Assembly: GCA_964524065.1 (NCBI GenBank)
Contig: CAZGCB010000014.1
Location: 1-37,487 of the forward strand
Length of the DNA: 37,487 nucleotides
Direction: 5' to 3'
DNA from: CAZADA01 sp964524065
Lineage (GTDB): Bacteria > Pseudomonadota > Alphaproteobacteria > Caulobacterales > Maricaulaceae
Every line of letters starts with the position of its first letter. Position 1 is the first letter of the stretch. A program made the translations under genes and the position numbers. Below, one piece after another: positions 1 through 8,979 of the stretch. The notes beneath the pieces are model-generated. The model saw only the letters and a list, made by a program, of their open reading frames with translations. It was not told where the DNA came from and did not search any database.

Positions 1-1703
1 ATTTGCTGATCGGCTTTTGGTACAAAAAATCCAGCGCGAATGCCGCGGCCATCAAGGCGTTTGTCGTCAACCGGGTGGGCGATTTCGGCTTTGCGCTCGG
101 CATCATCGCCATCTTTGCGGTCTATGGGACGGTGGAGTTCACGCCGCTGTTTGACGCCATTAAGGGCAATGCTTTGGTGCAGCCGGCCTGGCTGGACGCG
201 CCTGTGCCGGCACGCGAGGTCACCATGGCGTTCCTGGGCTTGGAGTTCCGGGCGCTGGAGCTGATCGCGTTCCTGTTGTTCATCGGGGCGATGGGCAAGT
301 CGGCGCAGTTCTTCTTGCATGTCTGGCTGCCGGACGCGATGGAGGGCCCGACCCCGGTGTCGGCGCTGATCCACGCCGCGACCATGGTGACGGCCGGCGT
401 GTTCCTGGTCTGCCGGGCCTCCTCCATCTACGAATACGCGCCGGCGGCGGCGATGATCGTGACCGCCATCGGCGCGGTGACGGCGCTCTATGCTGCGACG
501 GTGGGCCTGGCGCAGAACGACATTAAGCGCGTGGTGGCCTACTCCACCTGTTCGCAGCTGGGTTACATGTTTTTCGCGGCGGGCGTCGGCTCCTATGGCG
601 CGGCCATGTTCCACCTTTTCACTCACGCCTGGTTCAAAGCGCTGTTGTTCCTCGGCGCGGGCGCAGTGATCCATGGCCTGCATGATGAACAGGACATGCG
701 CAAAATGGGCGGCGTCGCCAAGCGCATGCCGTGGACATGGACGTTCATGTTGATCGGCACCCTGGCGCTGACGGGCGTGGGCATTCCGGGCACATTCTTC
801 GGGTTCGCCGGCTTCTTCTCCAAGGATCGCATCATTGAAGACGCGTTCTTGGTGGGCCAGGACGGCTCGCAGATCGCCATGCTGGCCTTTTGGATCGGGG
901 TGATCGCGGCCTTCCTCACCAGCTTCTATTCCTGGCGGCTGATGTTCATGACGTTCCATGGGACGCATCGCGGCCCGCAGGAGGTCATCGCCGCCGCCCA
1001 TGAGGCGCCCTGGGTCATGCGCGGGCCGCTGCTGGCGCTCGCCGTCGGCGCGGTGTTTGCGGGCGCGCTGTTCTACCCGCAATTTGTCGGCAAGAAGCAA
1101 GAGGGCTTTTGGCGCGACAGCCTCTATGTCGCCTATGACGAGCATGGTCATGGCGCGCATGGCGCCGACGCCGCCTATGGCGCATCGGCTGTGGACACCG
1201 TCGATGCCGATGCGGCTGGGGCGGACGCCTATGGCGATGCGGCGCACAGCGCGGGCGAGCACGGGGCCGATGGCGGGCCGCCCGTTTATGTGCCGCACGA
1301 TTTCCCGCTCTGGGTGTTGTGGGCGCCGGTGTTGGTGACGGCCTTGGGCTTTGTGTTCGCCTGGTTCTTCTATGGCCTCAATCAGGGCCTCGGCGCGCGT
1401 ATCGCCGCCAATGGGGGGCCAGTGCATGCGTTCTTGTCGCGCAAATGGTTCTTTGATGAACTCTATGACGTCATTTTCGTGAAATTCAGCCGTCTGCTGG
1501 GCGATGTGTTCTGGAAGGGCGGCGATCGGGGGCTCATCGATCGCTTCGGTCCCGACGGGGCGGCGGCCGCGGCGAACCAGACCGCCAAGCTGCAATCACG
1601 CCTGCAAAGCGGATATCTGTATCATTACGCCTTTGTGATGATTTTGGGTGTGGCGATCTTCGCCGCCTTCATCCTGGTGGGCGGACGCGGGGGCGGCTCA
1701 TGA
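1..1703 (+). CDS. nuoL: NADH-quinone oxidoreductase subunit L, 5'-truncated by window edge
   Basis: Antiporter-like membrane subunit at the distal end of the complex I arm, which couples NADH:quinone electron transfer to proton pumping. About 567 residues are present; the first transmembrane helices lie outside the window, and the reading frame is already open at base 3. Recognisable core motifs are the GFWYKK stretch at the start, the HVWLPDAMEGPTPVSALIHAATMVTAG region (around bases 318-398), the QNDIKRVVAYSTCSQLGYM region (512-568), and a long hydrophobic C-terminus with the lateral-helix region. Bases about 1137-1278 encode a Gly/Ala/His/Asp-rich low-complexity insert between predicted helices, a position where alphaproteobacterial NuoL is variable. 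The TGA stop overlaps the nuoM ATG (ATGA). Identity is very secure; only the missing N-terminus limits it. Confidence 0.97.
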   Translation, partial: LLIGFWYKKSSANAAAIKAFVVNRVGDFGFALGIIAIFAVYGTVEFTPLFDAIKGNALVQPAWLDAPVPAREVTMAFLGLEFRALELIAFLLFIGAMGKSAQFFLHVWLPDAMEGPTPVSALIHAATMVTAGVFLVCRASSIYEYAPAAAMIVTAIGAVTALYAATVGLAQNDIKRVVAYSTCSQLGYMFFAAGVGSYGAAMFHLFTHAWFKALLFLGAGAVIHGLHDEQDMRKMGGVAKRMPWTWTFMLIGTLALTGVGIPGTFFGFAGFFSKDRIIEDAFLVGQDGSQIAMLAFWIGVIAAFLTSFYSWRLMFMTFHGTHRGPQEVIAAAHEAPWVMRGPLLALAVGAVFAGALFYPQFVGKKQEGFWRDSLYVAYDEHGHGAHGADAAYGASAVDTVDADAAGADAYGDAAHSAGEHGADGGPPVYVPHDFPLWVLWAPVLVTALGFVFAWFFYGLNQGLGARIAANGGPVHAFLSRKWFFDELYDVIFVKFSRLLGDVFWKGGDRGLIDRFGPDGAAAAANQTAKLQSRLQSGYLYHYAFVMILGVAIFAAFILVGGRGGGS

Positions 1704-3199
1704 CGCTGGACGGTCTACCCATCCTTTCCATCATCACGTTCACGCCGCTGGCGGGGGCGTTGATCCTGTTGCTGTTCCGCGCGTTGGCGCGGGCGGAGGA
1801 TGCGGACACCATCATTGCGGTGAACGCGCGTTGGCTGTCGCTGTTTGTGACGCTGTTCACCTTCGGCCTGTCGCTGTGGATGGCGCTCGGCTTTGACCCG
1901 CAGCAGCCGGGCTTTCAATTCGTGGAGCGCCATGAGGATTGGCTCGGCCCCAATATCGACTACGCCATGGGCGTGGACGGGCTGTCCATGCCGTTGGTGC
2001 TGCTGACCACCTTCTTGATGCCGCTGTGTATTTTGGCCAGCTGGACGTCAATTAAGCAACGCGTCGCAGAATACATGATCGCGTTTTTGGTGTTGGAGAC
2101 GTTGCTTATCGGCGTGTTCTGCGCGTTGGATTTGGTGCTGTTCTACGTCTTCTTTGAGGGCGGGTTGATCCCGATGTTCCTCATCATTGGGGTATGGGGC
2201 GGCGCCAACCGCATCTATGCGGCGTTCAAGTTCTTCCTCTACACGCTGTTGGGCTCCGTGCTGATGCTGGTGGCGCTCATCGCCATGTATCTGCAGGCCG
2301 GCACGACGGATATTGTCTATCTGCTTACCCACCCCTTCCCGCGCGAGATGCAGACTTGGCTGTGGCTGGGTTACTTTGCGTCCTTTGCGGTGAAGATGCC
2401 CATGTGGCCGGTGCACACCTGGCTGCCAGACGCGCATGTGGAGGCGCCGACCGCAGGCTCGGTCATCCTAGCCGGCGTGCTGTTGAAGCTGGGCGGCTAT
2501 GGGTTTTTGCGCTTTTCGCTGCCGATGTTCCCCGACGCCTCGTTGTTTTTTGCGCCCTTGGTGTTCGCCTTATCGGTGATCGCCATCGTGTACGCCTCGC
2601 TGGTGGCGTTTCGCCAAGAGGACATCAAGAAGCTCATCGCGTATTCGTCCGTGGCGCATATGGGCTTTGTCACCATGGGGATTTTCGCCGCCAACCCCGA
2701 AGGCGTTCAGGGGGCGGTGTTCCAAATGCTGTCCCATGGCGTGATTTCCGCGGCGCTGTTCCTATGCGTCGGGGTGATTTATGATCGCATGCACACCCGC
2801 GAGATCGCGTTCTATGGCGGGTTGGTCAGCCGTATGCCGATTTACGCCATGATTTTCATGGTGTTCACCTTGGGCAATGTGGGCTTGCCGGGGACGTCCG
2901 GTTTTGTCGGCGAGTTTCTCTCCATGGCGGGGGCGTTTAAAACGCAGACATGGGCGGCGTTTGGCGCGGCGTTTGGCGTCATCTTGTCGGCGGTCTACAT
3001 GCTGACGCTGTATCGCAAGGTGATTTTTGGCGAGTTGGAGAACCCCAAACTCACGGCCATCACCGATGTGACGGCGCGCGAAAAACTTCTGTTCACGCCC
3101 TTGATCATCGCCACCATCGTACTGGGCGTGTATCCCGCCATCGCTCTGGACATCACCGGCCCGGCCGTGGACGCGCTGCTCGCGCGCCTGGGCGGCTAA
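1700..3199 (+). CDS. nuoM: NADH-quinone oxidoreductase subunit M
   Basis: Second antiporter-like subunit of the complex I membrane arm. 499 residues, the normal family length, with about 14 hydrophobic segments. Family signatures visible include YAMGVDGLSMPLVLLTTFL in the N-terminal third, the KMPMWPVHTWLPDAHVEAPT stretch with the conserved Lys and His of the proton path (around bases 2392-2453), and the EDIKKLIAYSSVAHMGFV stretch (about 2620-2673). The ATG start overlaps the nuoL stop by four bases, implying translational coupling in the nuo operon. A gap of only 18 bases separates it from nuoN. Nothing unusual is seen in length or key residues. Confidence 0.97.
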   Translation: MTLDGLPILSIITFTPLAGALILLLFRALARAEDADTIIAVNARWLSLFVTLFTFGLSLWMALGFDPQQPGFQFVERHEDWLGPNIDYAMGVDGLSMPLVLLTTFLMPLCILASWTSIKQRVAEYMIAFLVLETLLIGVFCALDLVLFYVFFEGGLIPMFLIIGVWGGANRIYAAFKFFLYTLLGSVLMLVALIAMYLQAGTTDIVYLLTHPFPREMQTWLWLGYFASFAVKMPMWPVHTWLPDAHVEAPTAGSVILAGVLLKLGGYGFLRFSLPMFPDASLFFAPLVFALSVIAIVYASLVAFRQEDIKKLIAYSSVAHMGFVTMGIFAANPEGVQGAVFQMLSHGVISAALFLCVGVIYDRMHTREIAFYGGLVSRMPIYAMIFMVFTLGNVGLPGTSGFVGEFLSMAGAFKTQTWAAFGAAFGVILSAVYMLTLYRKVIFGELENPKLTAITDVTAREKLLFTPLIIATIVLGVYPAIALDITGPAVDALLARLGG

Positions 3200-3217
3200 A
3201 GCAGAAGGCGCGCAGCC

Positions 3218-4684
3218 ATGGATGCGGCGACGTTACAAGCGGATTTGGCGCTGATCTGGCCGATGCTCATCCTCGCGGTGGGCGGCATGGGCCTGCTCAT
3301 GGTGGGGGTGTTCGCCGGCCCGCGTTCGGCCGGAGCGGTGAACTGGCTCTCGATTCTGCTGCTGGCGGCCGCGGGCGTGGCCGCCATCGTCACGCCCGGC
3401 GGCGTCGATCAAAGCGTGATGGGCGGCGCCATCGCCGTGGATCCGCTGTCGCGTTTCGCCACGGTGTTGATCGTGGCGGTGGCGGCGGCGGCGTTGCTGT
3501 TGTCGGCGCGTTATCTCCACACCGAGGACATGCAACGTTTTGAATATCCCGTGCTGGTGGTGTTCGCCGCCTTGGGCATGGTGATCATGGTGTCCTCACG
3601 CGATCTGATCGCGCTGTATATGGGCGTCGAGCTGCAGAGCCTCTGCCTCTACGTGCTGGCGGCGTACAATCGCGATTCGTTACGCGCCTCAGAGGCGGGG
3701 TTGAAGTATTTCGTTCTCGGCGCCCTGTCTTCGGGCATGTTGTTGTATGGCGCGTCGTTGATCTACGGCTTCGCCGGATCCACCCAGTTTGCTGACATCG
3801 CCCAGGCCGAGCCCAATTTGGGCCTCGCCTTCGGCTTGGTGTTTTTGATTTGCGGGCTGGCCTTCAAGGTGTCCGCCGCACCTTTTCACATGTGGACGCC
3901 CGATGTTTATGAGGGCGCGCCCACCTCGGCCACCGCGTTCTTCGCCGGCGCGCCCAAGCTGGCGGCCATGGTGTTGTTAGCCCGCGCCTTGGTGGAGGCG
4001 TTTCCGAGTTCCGGCGCGGATTGGAGCGCCGTGATCGCACTTATTGCGGCCGCGTCCATGACGGTGGGGGCGTTTGGCGCCTTGGTGCAGACCAACATCA
4101 AACGGCTGATGGCCTATTCGTCGATCGCCAATATGGGCTTTGCGCTGGTGGCGTTGGCGGGGGCTTATGACCCGCAAACCGGCGCCATGAACCCGCGGGC
4201 GGCCGAGGGGCTGCTGATTTATCTCAGCATTTATGTGATCTCCGCCACCGCGGTGTTTGCGTGCATCCTCGCCATGCGTTGGCGCGAGGGGGCGGGGGAA
4301 AACATCCGCGATTTGGCTGGATTGTCCAAAACCAATCCGCCGCTGGCGCTCGCGTTGACGGCGTTGATGTTCTCCATCGCGGGGGTGCCGCCGCTGGCGG
4401 GCTTTTTCGGCAAGCTGTTCGTGTTTATGCCGGCCTGGGAGGCGGGCCAGCATGCGCTGGTGCTTTATGGCGTCGTCATGAGCGTGGTGGCGGCGTTCTA
4501 TTATCTGCGCATCGTCAAGATCATGTGGTTTGACGAGGCTGAGCGCCCCTTCATGGCGACACCGCGGGAGCTGGTTTGGGTGGCGGGCTTTGGCGCGTTG
4601 TTTGTCTCGCCCTTGATTCTCGCACCGCCGGTGGTCGCCGCCGCACGCGGCGCGGTGACGGCCGCGGCGCAAGCGCTGCTTTGA
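3218..4684 (+). CDS. nuoN: NADH-quinone oxidoreductase subunit N
   Basis: Third antiporter-like subunit of complex I and normally the last gene of the nuo operon. 488 residues, typical length, almost wholly hydrophobic helices. Conserved stretches are MGVELQSLCLYVLAAYNRDS (about bases 3619-3680), the FKVSAAPFHMWTPDVYEGAPT region (about 3862-3924) and the NIKRLMAYSSIANMGFAL region (about 4096-4149). A purine-rich AGAAGG element lies upstream of the ATG. Its TGA stop overlaps a probable TTG start of birA, so the transcript likely continues into birA-coaX-rnj. As I recall, this downstream order is common in Alphaproteobacteria. Confidence 0.97.
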   Translation: MDAATLQADLALIWPMLILAVGGMGLLMVGVFAGPRSAGAVNWLSILLLAAAGVAAIVTPGGVDQSVMGGAIAVDPLSRFATVLIVAVAAAALLLSARYLHTEDMQRFEYPVLVVFAALGMVIMVSSRDLIALYMGVELQSLCLYVLAAYNRDSLRASEAGLKYFVLGALSSGMLLYGASLIYGFAGSTQFADIAQAEPNLGLAFGLVFLICGLAFKVSAAPFHMWTPDVYEGAPTSATAFFAGAPKLAAMVLLARALVEAFPSSGADWSAVIALIAAASMTVGAFGALVQTNIKRLMAYSSIANMGFALVALAGAYDPQTGAMNPRAAEGLLIYLSIYVISATAVFACILAMRWREGAGENIRDLAGLSKTNPPLALALTALMFSIAGVPPLAGFFGKLFVFMPAWEAGQHALVLYGVVMSVVAAFYYLRIVKIMWFDEAERPFMATPRELVWVAGFGALFVSPLILAPPVVAAARGAVTAAAQALL

Positions 4685-5484
4685 GCGCGGCGCCGCACAC
4701 GCCCGATGCGACCGGTGAAACCGCGCCGGCGCTGATCATGCTCGAAGAGACCGCCAGCACCAATGACGCCGTCGTCGCGGCGGCACTGGCGCGGCCGCCG
4801 GATGCGCGCAATGCGCCACTGTGGCTGGTGGCGCATCGCCAAACCGCGGGACGCGGGCGGCGCGGGCGCGTCTGGAGCGCGGGCGCGGGCGACCTTTTCC
4901 TCAGCGGCTGGCGGCGTGTGAACGCGGCCCCCGCAGCGGCGGCGCAGCTCTCCTTCGCGGCGGCGCTGGCGGTGGCGGAGCTGGTGGAGGCGCATGCGCG
5001 CCGCGGCGCGGTGCGGGTGAAATGGCCCAATGACGTGCTCGTTGACGGCGCGAAAATCGCCGGCATCTTGTTGGAAAGCACGCCCTTAGGCGCGGGCGAT
5101 GGCCAAGATGACAGCGTCGCCTTGGTCCTTGGCATGGGTGTCAATCTACGCAGCGGCCCGCAAGGCCTGGATCGCCCGACGGCGCGCCTTGCGGATCTCT
5201 GTGAGGGGGCGCCGCCGACACCCGCCGCCGCGGCGCGATTCATCATCAGCCGGTTTGAAGCGTTGACGGCATCTTGGGCCCAAGACGGCTTCACCGCGCT
5301 GCGTACGCCATGGCTGGCGCGCGCGGCCTGGCTGGGCGAGACGATCCGAGTCTCACAAGGAAATGATGTCTTGGAGGGCGTGTTTGAGGATCTGGACGCC
5401 GATGGCGCCCTGGTCTTGCGTGTCGCCGACGGCCATAAGCGCATCACGGCGGGCGAGGTGTTCGCCGTCTTTGACGATGAGTGA
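4681..5484 (+). CDS. birA: Biotin--[acetyl-CoA-carboxylase] ligase (no repressor domain)
   Basis: Activates biotin to biotinyl-AMP and transfers it to the biotin carboxyl carrier domain of carboxylases. Counting from a TTG start that overlaps the nuoN stop (TTGA), the protein has 267 residues. It shows the LEETASTND motif (21-29), the adenylate-binding loop GRGRRGR (57-63) and KWPNDV (114-119), then the small C-terminal beta domain. There is no N-terminal winged helix, so unlike the E. coli protein it cannot act as the bio repressor. The start is uncertain: an ATG at 4738 would still retain the catalytic domain. Function is confident, start moderate. Confidence 0.9.
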   Translation: MSAAPHTPDATGETAPALIMLEETASTNDAVVAAALARPPDARNAPLWLVAHRQTAGRGRRGRVWSAGAGDLFLSGWRRVNAAPAAAAQLSFAAALAVAELVEAHARRGAVRVKWPNDVLVDGAKIAGILLESTPLGAGDGQDDSVALVLGMGVNLRSGPQGLDRPTARLADLCEGAPPTPAAAARFIISRFEALTASWAQDGFTALRTPWLARAAWLGETIRVSQGNDVLEGVFEDLDADGALVLRVADGHKRITAGEVFAVFDDE

Positions 5485-5537
5485 ATGCAGGCGCTGTGAC
5501 GGCGCGCCGATGCCGCGCGGTCTGCGGAGGAAAGTCC

Positions 5538-6314
5538 ATGCTGCTGACCATTGACGCCGGCAACACCAACACCCTGTTCGCGGTCCATGACGGGACCGAA
5601 TGGCGCGCACGCTGGCGGGCGGCCACCAACACACAGCGTACGGCCGATGAGTATGCGGCCTGGCTGTTGTCGTTGATGGGGCTCAGCGATTTGGGTTTTG
5701 ACGATATCAGCGGCTGTGTGATTTCGTCGGTGGTGCCGCAATCGGTGTTCCATTTCCGCAATCTGGCGCGGCGCTATCTGGAGGTGGAGCCGCTGATTGT
5801 CGGTGAGGATGGCCTTGATATCGGCGTGGAGGCGCGGATCGACCGGCCTGAGGAGGCGGGCGCGGACCGGCTGGTCAACACCTTGGGCGCTCATACGATT
5901 TATGGCGGGCCGCTTTTAGTGGTCGATTCCGGCACGGCCACCACTTTCGATGTCGTGACTGAAGACGGCGCCTTTGGCGGCGGCGCGATAGCGCCGGGGA
6001 TTAACTTATCGCTGCAAGCGCTTTATGAAGCTGCAGCGAAATTGCCACGCGTCGCGATCAAAAATCCTGGCGCGGCCATCGGAACCAACACCGTGAGCGC
6101 CATGCAATCGGGCCTGTTCTGGGGCTATATCGGTTTGATTGACGGCTTGATCGCACGCATGCGCGCGGAAATGGCGCCGCAAACGCGGGTGATCGGCACG
6201 GGCGGCGTGGCGTCTCTGTTTCAGGGCGCCTCGGAGCAGATTGAGATTTATGACGCGGACATCACGATCCGCGGACTTTTGGAGATTTGGCGGCGCAATC
6301 GCCGCATGGAATAG
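5538..6314 (+). CDS. coaX: Type III pantothenate kinase
   Basis: Catalyses the first step of coenzyme A synthesis, ATP-dependent phosphorylation of pantothenate. The 258-residue protein has the ASKHA-fold signatures: DAGNTNT (6-12, phosphate 1 loop), GADR (108-111) and DSGTATT (130-136, phosphate 2). The ATG at 5538 is chosen because GGAGGAAAG lies directly upstream and homologues begin with this Met-Leu-Leu-Thr-Ile-Asp sequence. An in-frame upstream ATG at 5481 would add 19 unlikely residues. It sits between birA and rnj; the stop is TAG, which shows that TAG is an ordinary stop in this genome. Confidence 0.95.
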   Translation: MLLTIDAGNTNTLFAVHDGTEWRARWRAATNTQRTADEYAAWLLSLMGLSDLGFDDISGCVISSVVPQSVFHFRNLARRYLEVEPLIVGEDGLDIGVEARIDRPEEAGADRLVNTLGAHTIYGGPLLVVDSGTATTFDVVTEDGAFGGGAIAPGINLSLQALYEAAAKLPRVAIKNPGAAIGTNTVSAMQSGLFWGYIGLIDGLIARMRAEMAPQTRVIGTGGVASLFQGASEQIEIYDADITIRGLLEIWRRNRRME

Positions 6315-6340
6315 AACTTAATAGAATAAAGGAGACGAGA

Positions 6341-8032
6341 CTGGCTCGTAAAAAGACCGCTGCAAAAGGCGGCGATGAATTCGTGTTTCTGCCATTGGGC
6401 GGATGCGGCGAAATCGGCATGAACCTCAACCTGTATGGCTTTGGGCCGGAGGGAAATCGCAAATGGATCATCGTCGATTGCGGCGTGACCTTCGGCGATT
6501 CCACCACGCCCGGCGTGGAGGTCATCACCCCTGATCCCAGCTTCATTGTGGAGCGGCGTCAGGATTTGCTCGCCATCGTGCTGACCCATGCCCATGAGGA
6601 TCATATGGGCGCGGTCGCGCGTCTGTGGCCGCAGCTGCGCGCGCCGATATACGCCACCCCTTTCACGGCGTGGCTGGTGCGCGATCGGCTGAAAGAGGCC
6701 GGGCTTCTGGGTGAAGCGAAAGTGCATGACATCGCTTTGGATGCGCGCTTCGATATCGGCCCGTTTGATTTGCAGCTGATCACGCTGACCCACTCCATCC
6801 CCGAGCCGAACGGCCTCGCCATCCGCACCCCGGCGGGCCTGGTGCTGCACACCGGGGACTGGAAAATCGATCCCGATCCCGTCATCGGCGCCACGACCGA
6901 TGACGCAGCCCTGCGCGCTTTAGGCGAGGAGGGCGTGCTCGCCATGGTGTGCGACAGCACCAATGTGTTCAATCCAGGCGAGGCCGGCTCAGAAGGTGAT
7001 GTGCGCCGCGAGCTGGTCAAGGTCATTGGCGAGCAGACGGGCCGCGTGGCCGTGGCGGCCTTCGCCTCCAATGTGGCGCGGCTGGAAAGCGTCATGTCCG
7101 CCGCCGCGGAGAATGATCGCCATGTCGCGCTGGTCGGCCGCTCCATGCATCGCATGACGGCTGCGGCTAAAGCCGTCGGTCTGCTCAAGGGCGTCCCCGA
7201 CACCATCGAAGAGGACGACGCCGGCTTCTTGCCGCCGGAGAAGGTGCTGTATCTTTGCACGGGCTCACAGGGCGAGCCGCGCGCGGCGCTCAGCCGCATC
7301 GCGTCGGGCTCCCATCGCAGCGTCGTGCTGTCCAAGGGCGACACCGTTCTGTTCTCCTCCCGCGTCATTCCCGGCAATGAGACGGCGATCAACGCGTTGC
7401 AGAATGGGCTTGTGGATTCCGGTATCAATGTCATCACCGACCGCCAGCGGCCGATCCATGTTTCCGGCCATCCCTGCCGTGATGAGTTGCGCCAGATGTA
7501 TCAATGGGCGCGGCCCCGCGTCGCCATCCCTGTGCATGGCGAGGCGCGCCATATTGAAGAGCACGCGACCTTCGCCAAGAGTTTGCAGATCCCGGAGGCT
7601 TTGGCGCCGCGCAATGGCGCGCTCATCCGCCTGGCGCCCGGCCCGGCGGAGATTATCGATCATGTGGAGGCGGGCCGCTGGCATGCCGATGGCGCCTTCC
7701 TCGTGCCCAGCGATGATGACGCGCTGCGCGAGCGCAAGCGCTTGTCGTATAACGGCAATATCTCCATCGCCCTGGCGCTGGACGCCAAGGGGCGGCTGGT
7801 GGGCGGGCCGGATGTGCGCGCCCGCGGCTTGCCGGAAGATGAGGAGGATGATTTGCAATCCTTCCTCGATGAAGCGGCGGAAGAGGCCGGCGATGCCTAC
7901 CGCACCATGAACCGCAGCGATCGCGAGGATGAGGACAAGGTCGAAAGCGTGGTGACCCGCGCCGTGCGCAAGCTGGCGCAGGAGGTGTTCAATCGCCGCC
8001 CGCTGGTGGATGCGATCGTGCTGAGGGTATGA
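6341..8032 (+). CDS. rnj: Ribonuclease J, probable CTG start
   Basis: Metallo-beta-lactamase/beta-CASP family endo- and 5'-exoribonuclease acting in mRNA turnover and rRNA maturation. The zinc motif HAHEDH is at residues 83-88, with downstream GDWKIDPDP and the beta-CASP histidines (SGHPCRDEL, IPVHGE). About 563 residues, normal length. No ATG lies near the conserved N-terminus. A CTG at 6341 is preceded six bases away by AGGAG and would give M-A-R-K-K as first residues. The 14 bases AAAGGAGACGAGAC before it recur before the rpsB ATG. The alternative is TTG at 6287, which has a GGAGA only one base upstream and adds 18 non-conserved residues. Enzyme identity is very secure; the start is an inference. 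Confidence 0.95.
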   Translation: MARKKTAAKGGDEFVFLPLGGCGEIGMNLNLYGFGPEGNRKWIIVDCGVTFGDSTTPGVEVITPDPSFIVERRQDLLAIVLTHAHEDHMGAVARLWPQLRAPIYATPFTAWLVRDRLKEAGLLGEAKVHDIALDARFDIGPFDLQLITLTHSIPEPNGLAIRTPAGLVLHTGDWKIDPDPVIGATTDDAALRALGEEGVLAMVCDSTNVFNPGEAGSEGDVRRELVKVIGEQTGRVAVAAFASNVARLESVMSAAAENDRHVALVGRSMHRMTAAAKAVGLLKGVPDTIEEDDAGFLPPEKVLYLCTGSQGEPRAALSRIASGSHRSVVLSKGDTVLFSSRVIPGNETAINALQNGLVDSGINVITDRQRPIHVSGHPCRDELRQMYQWARPRVAIPVHGEARHIEEHATFAKSLQIPEALAPRNGALIRLAPGPAEIIDHVEAGRWHADGAFLVPSDDDALRERKRLSYNGNISIALALDAKGRLVGGPDVRARGLPEDEEDDLQSFLDEAAEEAGDAYRTMNRSDREDEDKVESVVTRAVRKLAQEVFNRRPLVDAIVLRV

Positions 8033-8044
8033 CGGAGAGGGCCG

Positions 8045-8482
8045 ATGCTCGGACGTTTAAATCATGTCGGGATCGCCGTACCGTCTTTAGACGACGCGGT
8101 GACGCGTTATTTGGAGCTGTTCGGCGCCGATACGCCGGTGTCGGATGTTATTGAGCTGCCGGTGCAGAAGGTGCGCGTGCGCTTCGTGCATGCGCCCAAT
8201 GCGGAGATGGAGCTGTTAGAGCCCTACAATCCCGACGGCGATGCCGACGCCGGGCCGATCGCCGCCTTCCTGGTGAAAAATCCGGCCGGCGGCCAGCATC
8301 ATGTCGCCTTTGAAGTGCCGGACATCCATGCCGCCATGCAGCATATGATTGAGCGCGACGCGCGCGTTCTGGGCGAGCCGCGCACCGGCGCCCATGGCAC
8401 GCAAGTGGTGTTCGTCCACCCCAAGGACTTTACGGGGGTGTTGCTGGAGCTGATGGAGCCGCCGGCGCCGAGCGGCCACTAA
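8045..8482 (+). CDS. mce: Methylmalonyl-CoA epimerase
   Basis: Interconverts (R)- and (S)-methylmalonyl-CoA in propionyl-CoA breakdown, feeding methylmalonyl-CoA mutase and the TCA cycle. 145 residues, a two-module vicinal oxygen chelate fold. Likely metal ligands are His7 (LNHVGIAV), His86 (GGQHHVAFEV) and Glu135 (VLLELME). A GGAGAGGG element precedes the ATG by a few bases. It follows rnj by 12 bases, a linkage I recall as common in Alphaproteobacteria, where DUF1467 and proS normally follow; here other genes intervene. The mutase and carboxylase genes are not in the window. Confidence 0.93.
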   Translation: MLGRLNHVGIAVPSLDDAVTRYLELFGADTPVSDVIELPVQKVRVRFVHAPNAEMELLEPYNPDGDADAGPIAAFLVKNPAGGQHHVAFEVPDIHAAMQHMIERDARVLGEPRTGAHGTQVVFVHPKDFTGVLLELMEPPAPSGH

Positions 8483-8484
8483 GC

Positions 8485-8979
8485 ATGGATGCCGCCGCTT
8501 ACACGCTGCGCCAGGCCGCGGGGGCGGCGGATATGGAGGCGGCGCGTCGCCTGTTTCGCGCCTATGGCGAGGAATTGGGCGTCGACCTGCATTATCAGGG
8601 CTTTGAGGACGAACTGGCGACGCTACCGGGCGCCTATGCGCCACCGGCGGGCGATCTCATCTTCGCCCAGGCCGCGGCGGGGGAGATTGCGGGCTGTGTC
8701 GCCCTACGCGCGCATGAGCCGCCGGCCATTTGCGAGATGAAGCGGTTTTTTGTTGTGCCAGCGCATCGCGGCGCCGGGTTGGGCCGGCGGCTGGTGGCGG
8801 CGATCCTCCGCTCCGGCATGGAGCGTGGCTATGAGCGCATGTATCTCGACACGCTGGAGCGGTTGGCGCCGGCTTTTGCGCTTTATCAGGCCTTCGGGTT
8901 TCAGCCCATCGCGCCTTATTATGAAGGCAACCCCATTGCGGGCGTGATCTATATGGAAAAGGTGCTCAGCAGATCATGA
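8485..8979 (+). CDS. GNAT-family N-acetyltransferase
   Basis: A 164-residue protein of the GCN5-related acyltransferase fold. The acetyl-CoA pyrophosphate-binding motif is seen as R95-G96-A97-G98-L99-G100, preceded by a beta-strand with FFVVPAH and followed by an amphipathic helix. The C-terminal part (YLDTLERLAPAFALYQAFGF) is typical of GNAT strand 6 and the following helix. The substrate cannot be read from the sequence. The start lies two bases after the mce stop, and the stop overlaps ttcA by ATGA, so it is cotranscribed with both. The acetyltransferase call is firm; the specific role is unknown. Confidence 0.85.
   Translation: MDAAAYTLRQAAGAADMEAARRLFRAYGEELGVDLHYQGFEDELATLPGAYAPPAGDLIFAQAAAGEIAGCVALRAHEPPAICEMKRFFVVPAHRGAGLGRRLVAAILRSGMERGYERMYLDTLERLAPAFALYQAFGFQPIAPYYEGNPIAGVIYMEKVLSRS

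Noticed and set aside
5526..5537. GGAGGAAAGTCC, identical to the conserved core of RNase P RNA.
   Set aside because: It is the ribosome site of coaX. None of the other RNase P RNA conserved regions (such as the ACAGAA-type 3' core) lie nearby, and the sequence runs straight into the coaX gene.
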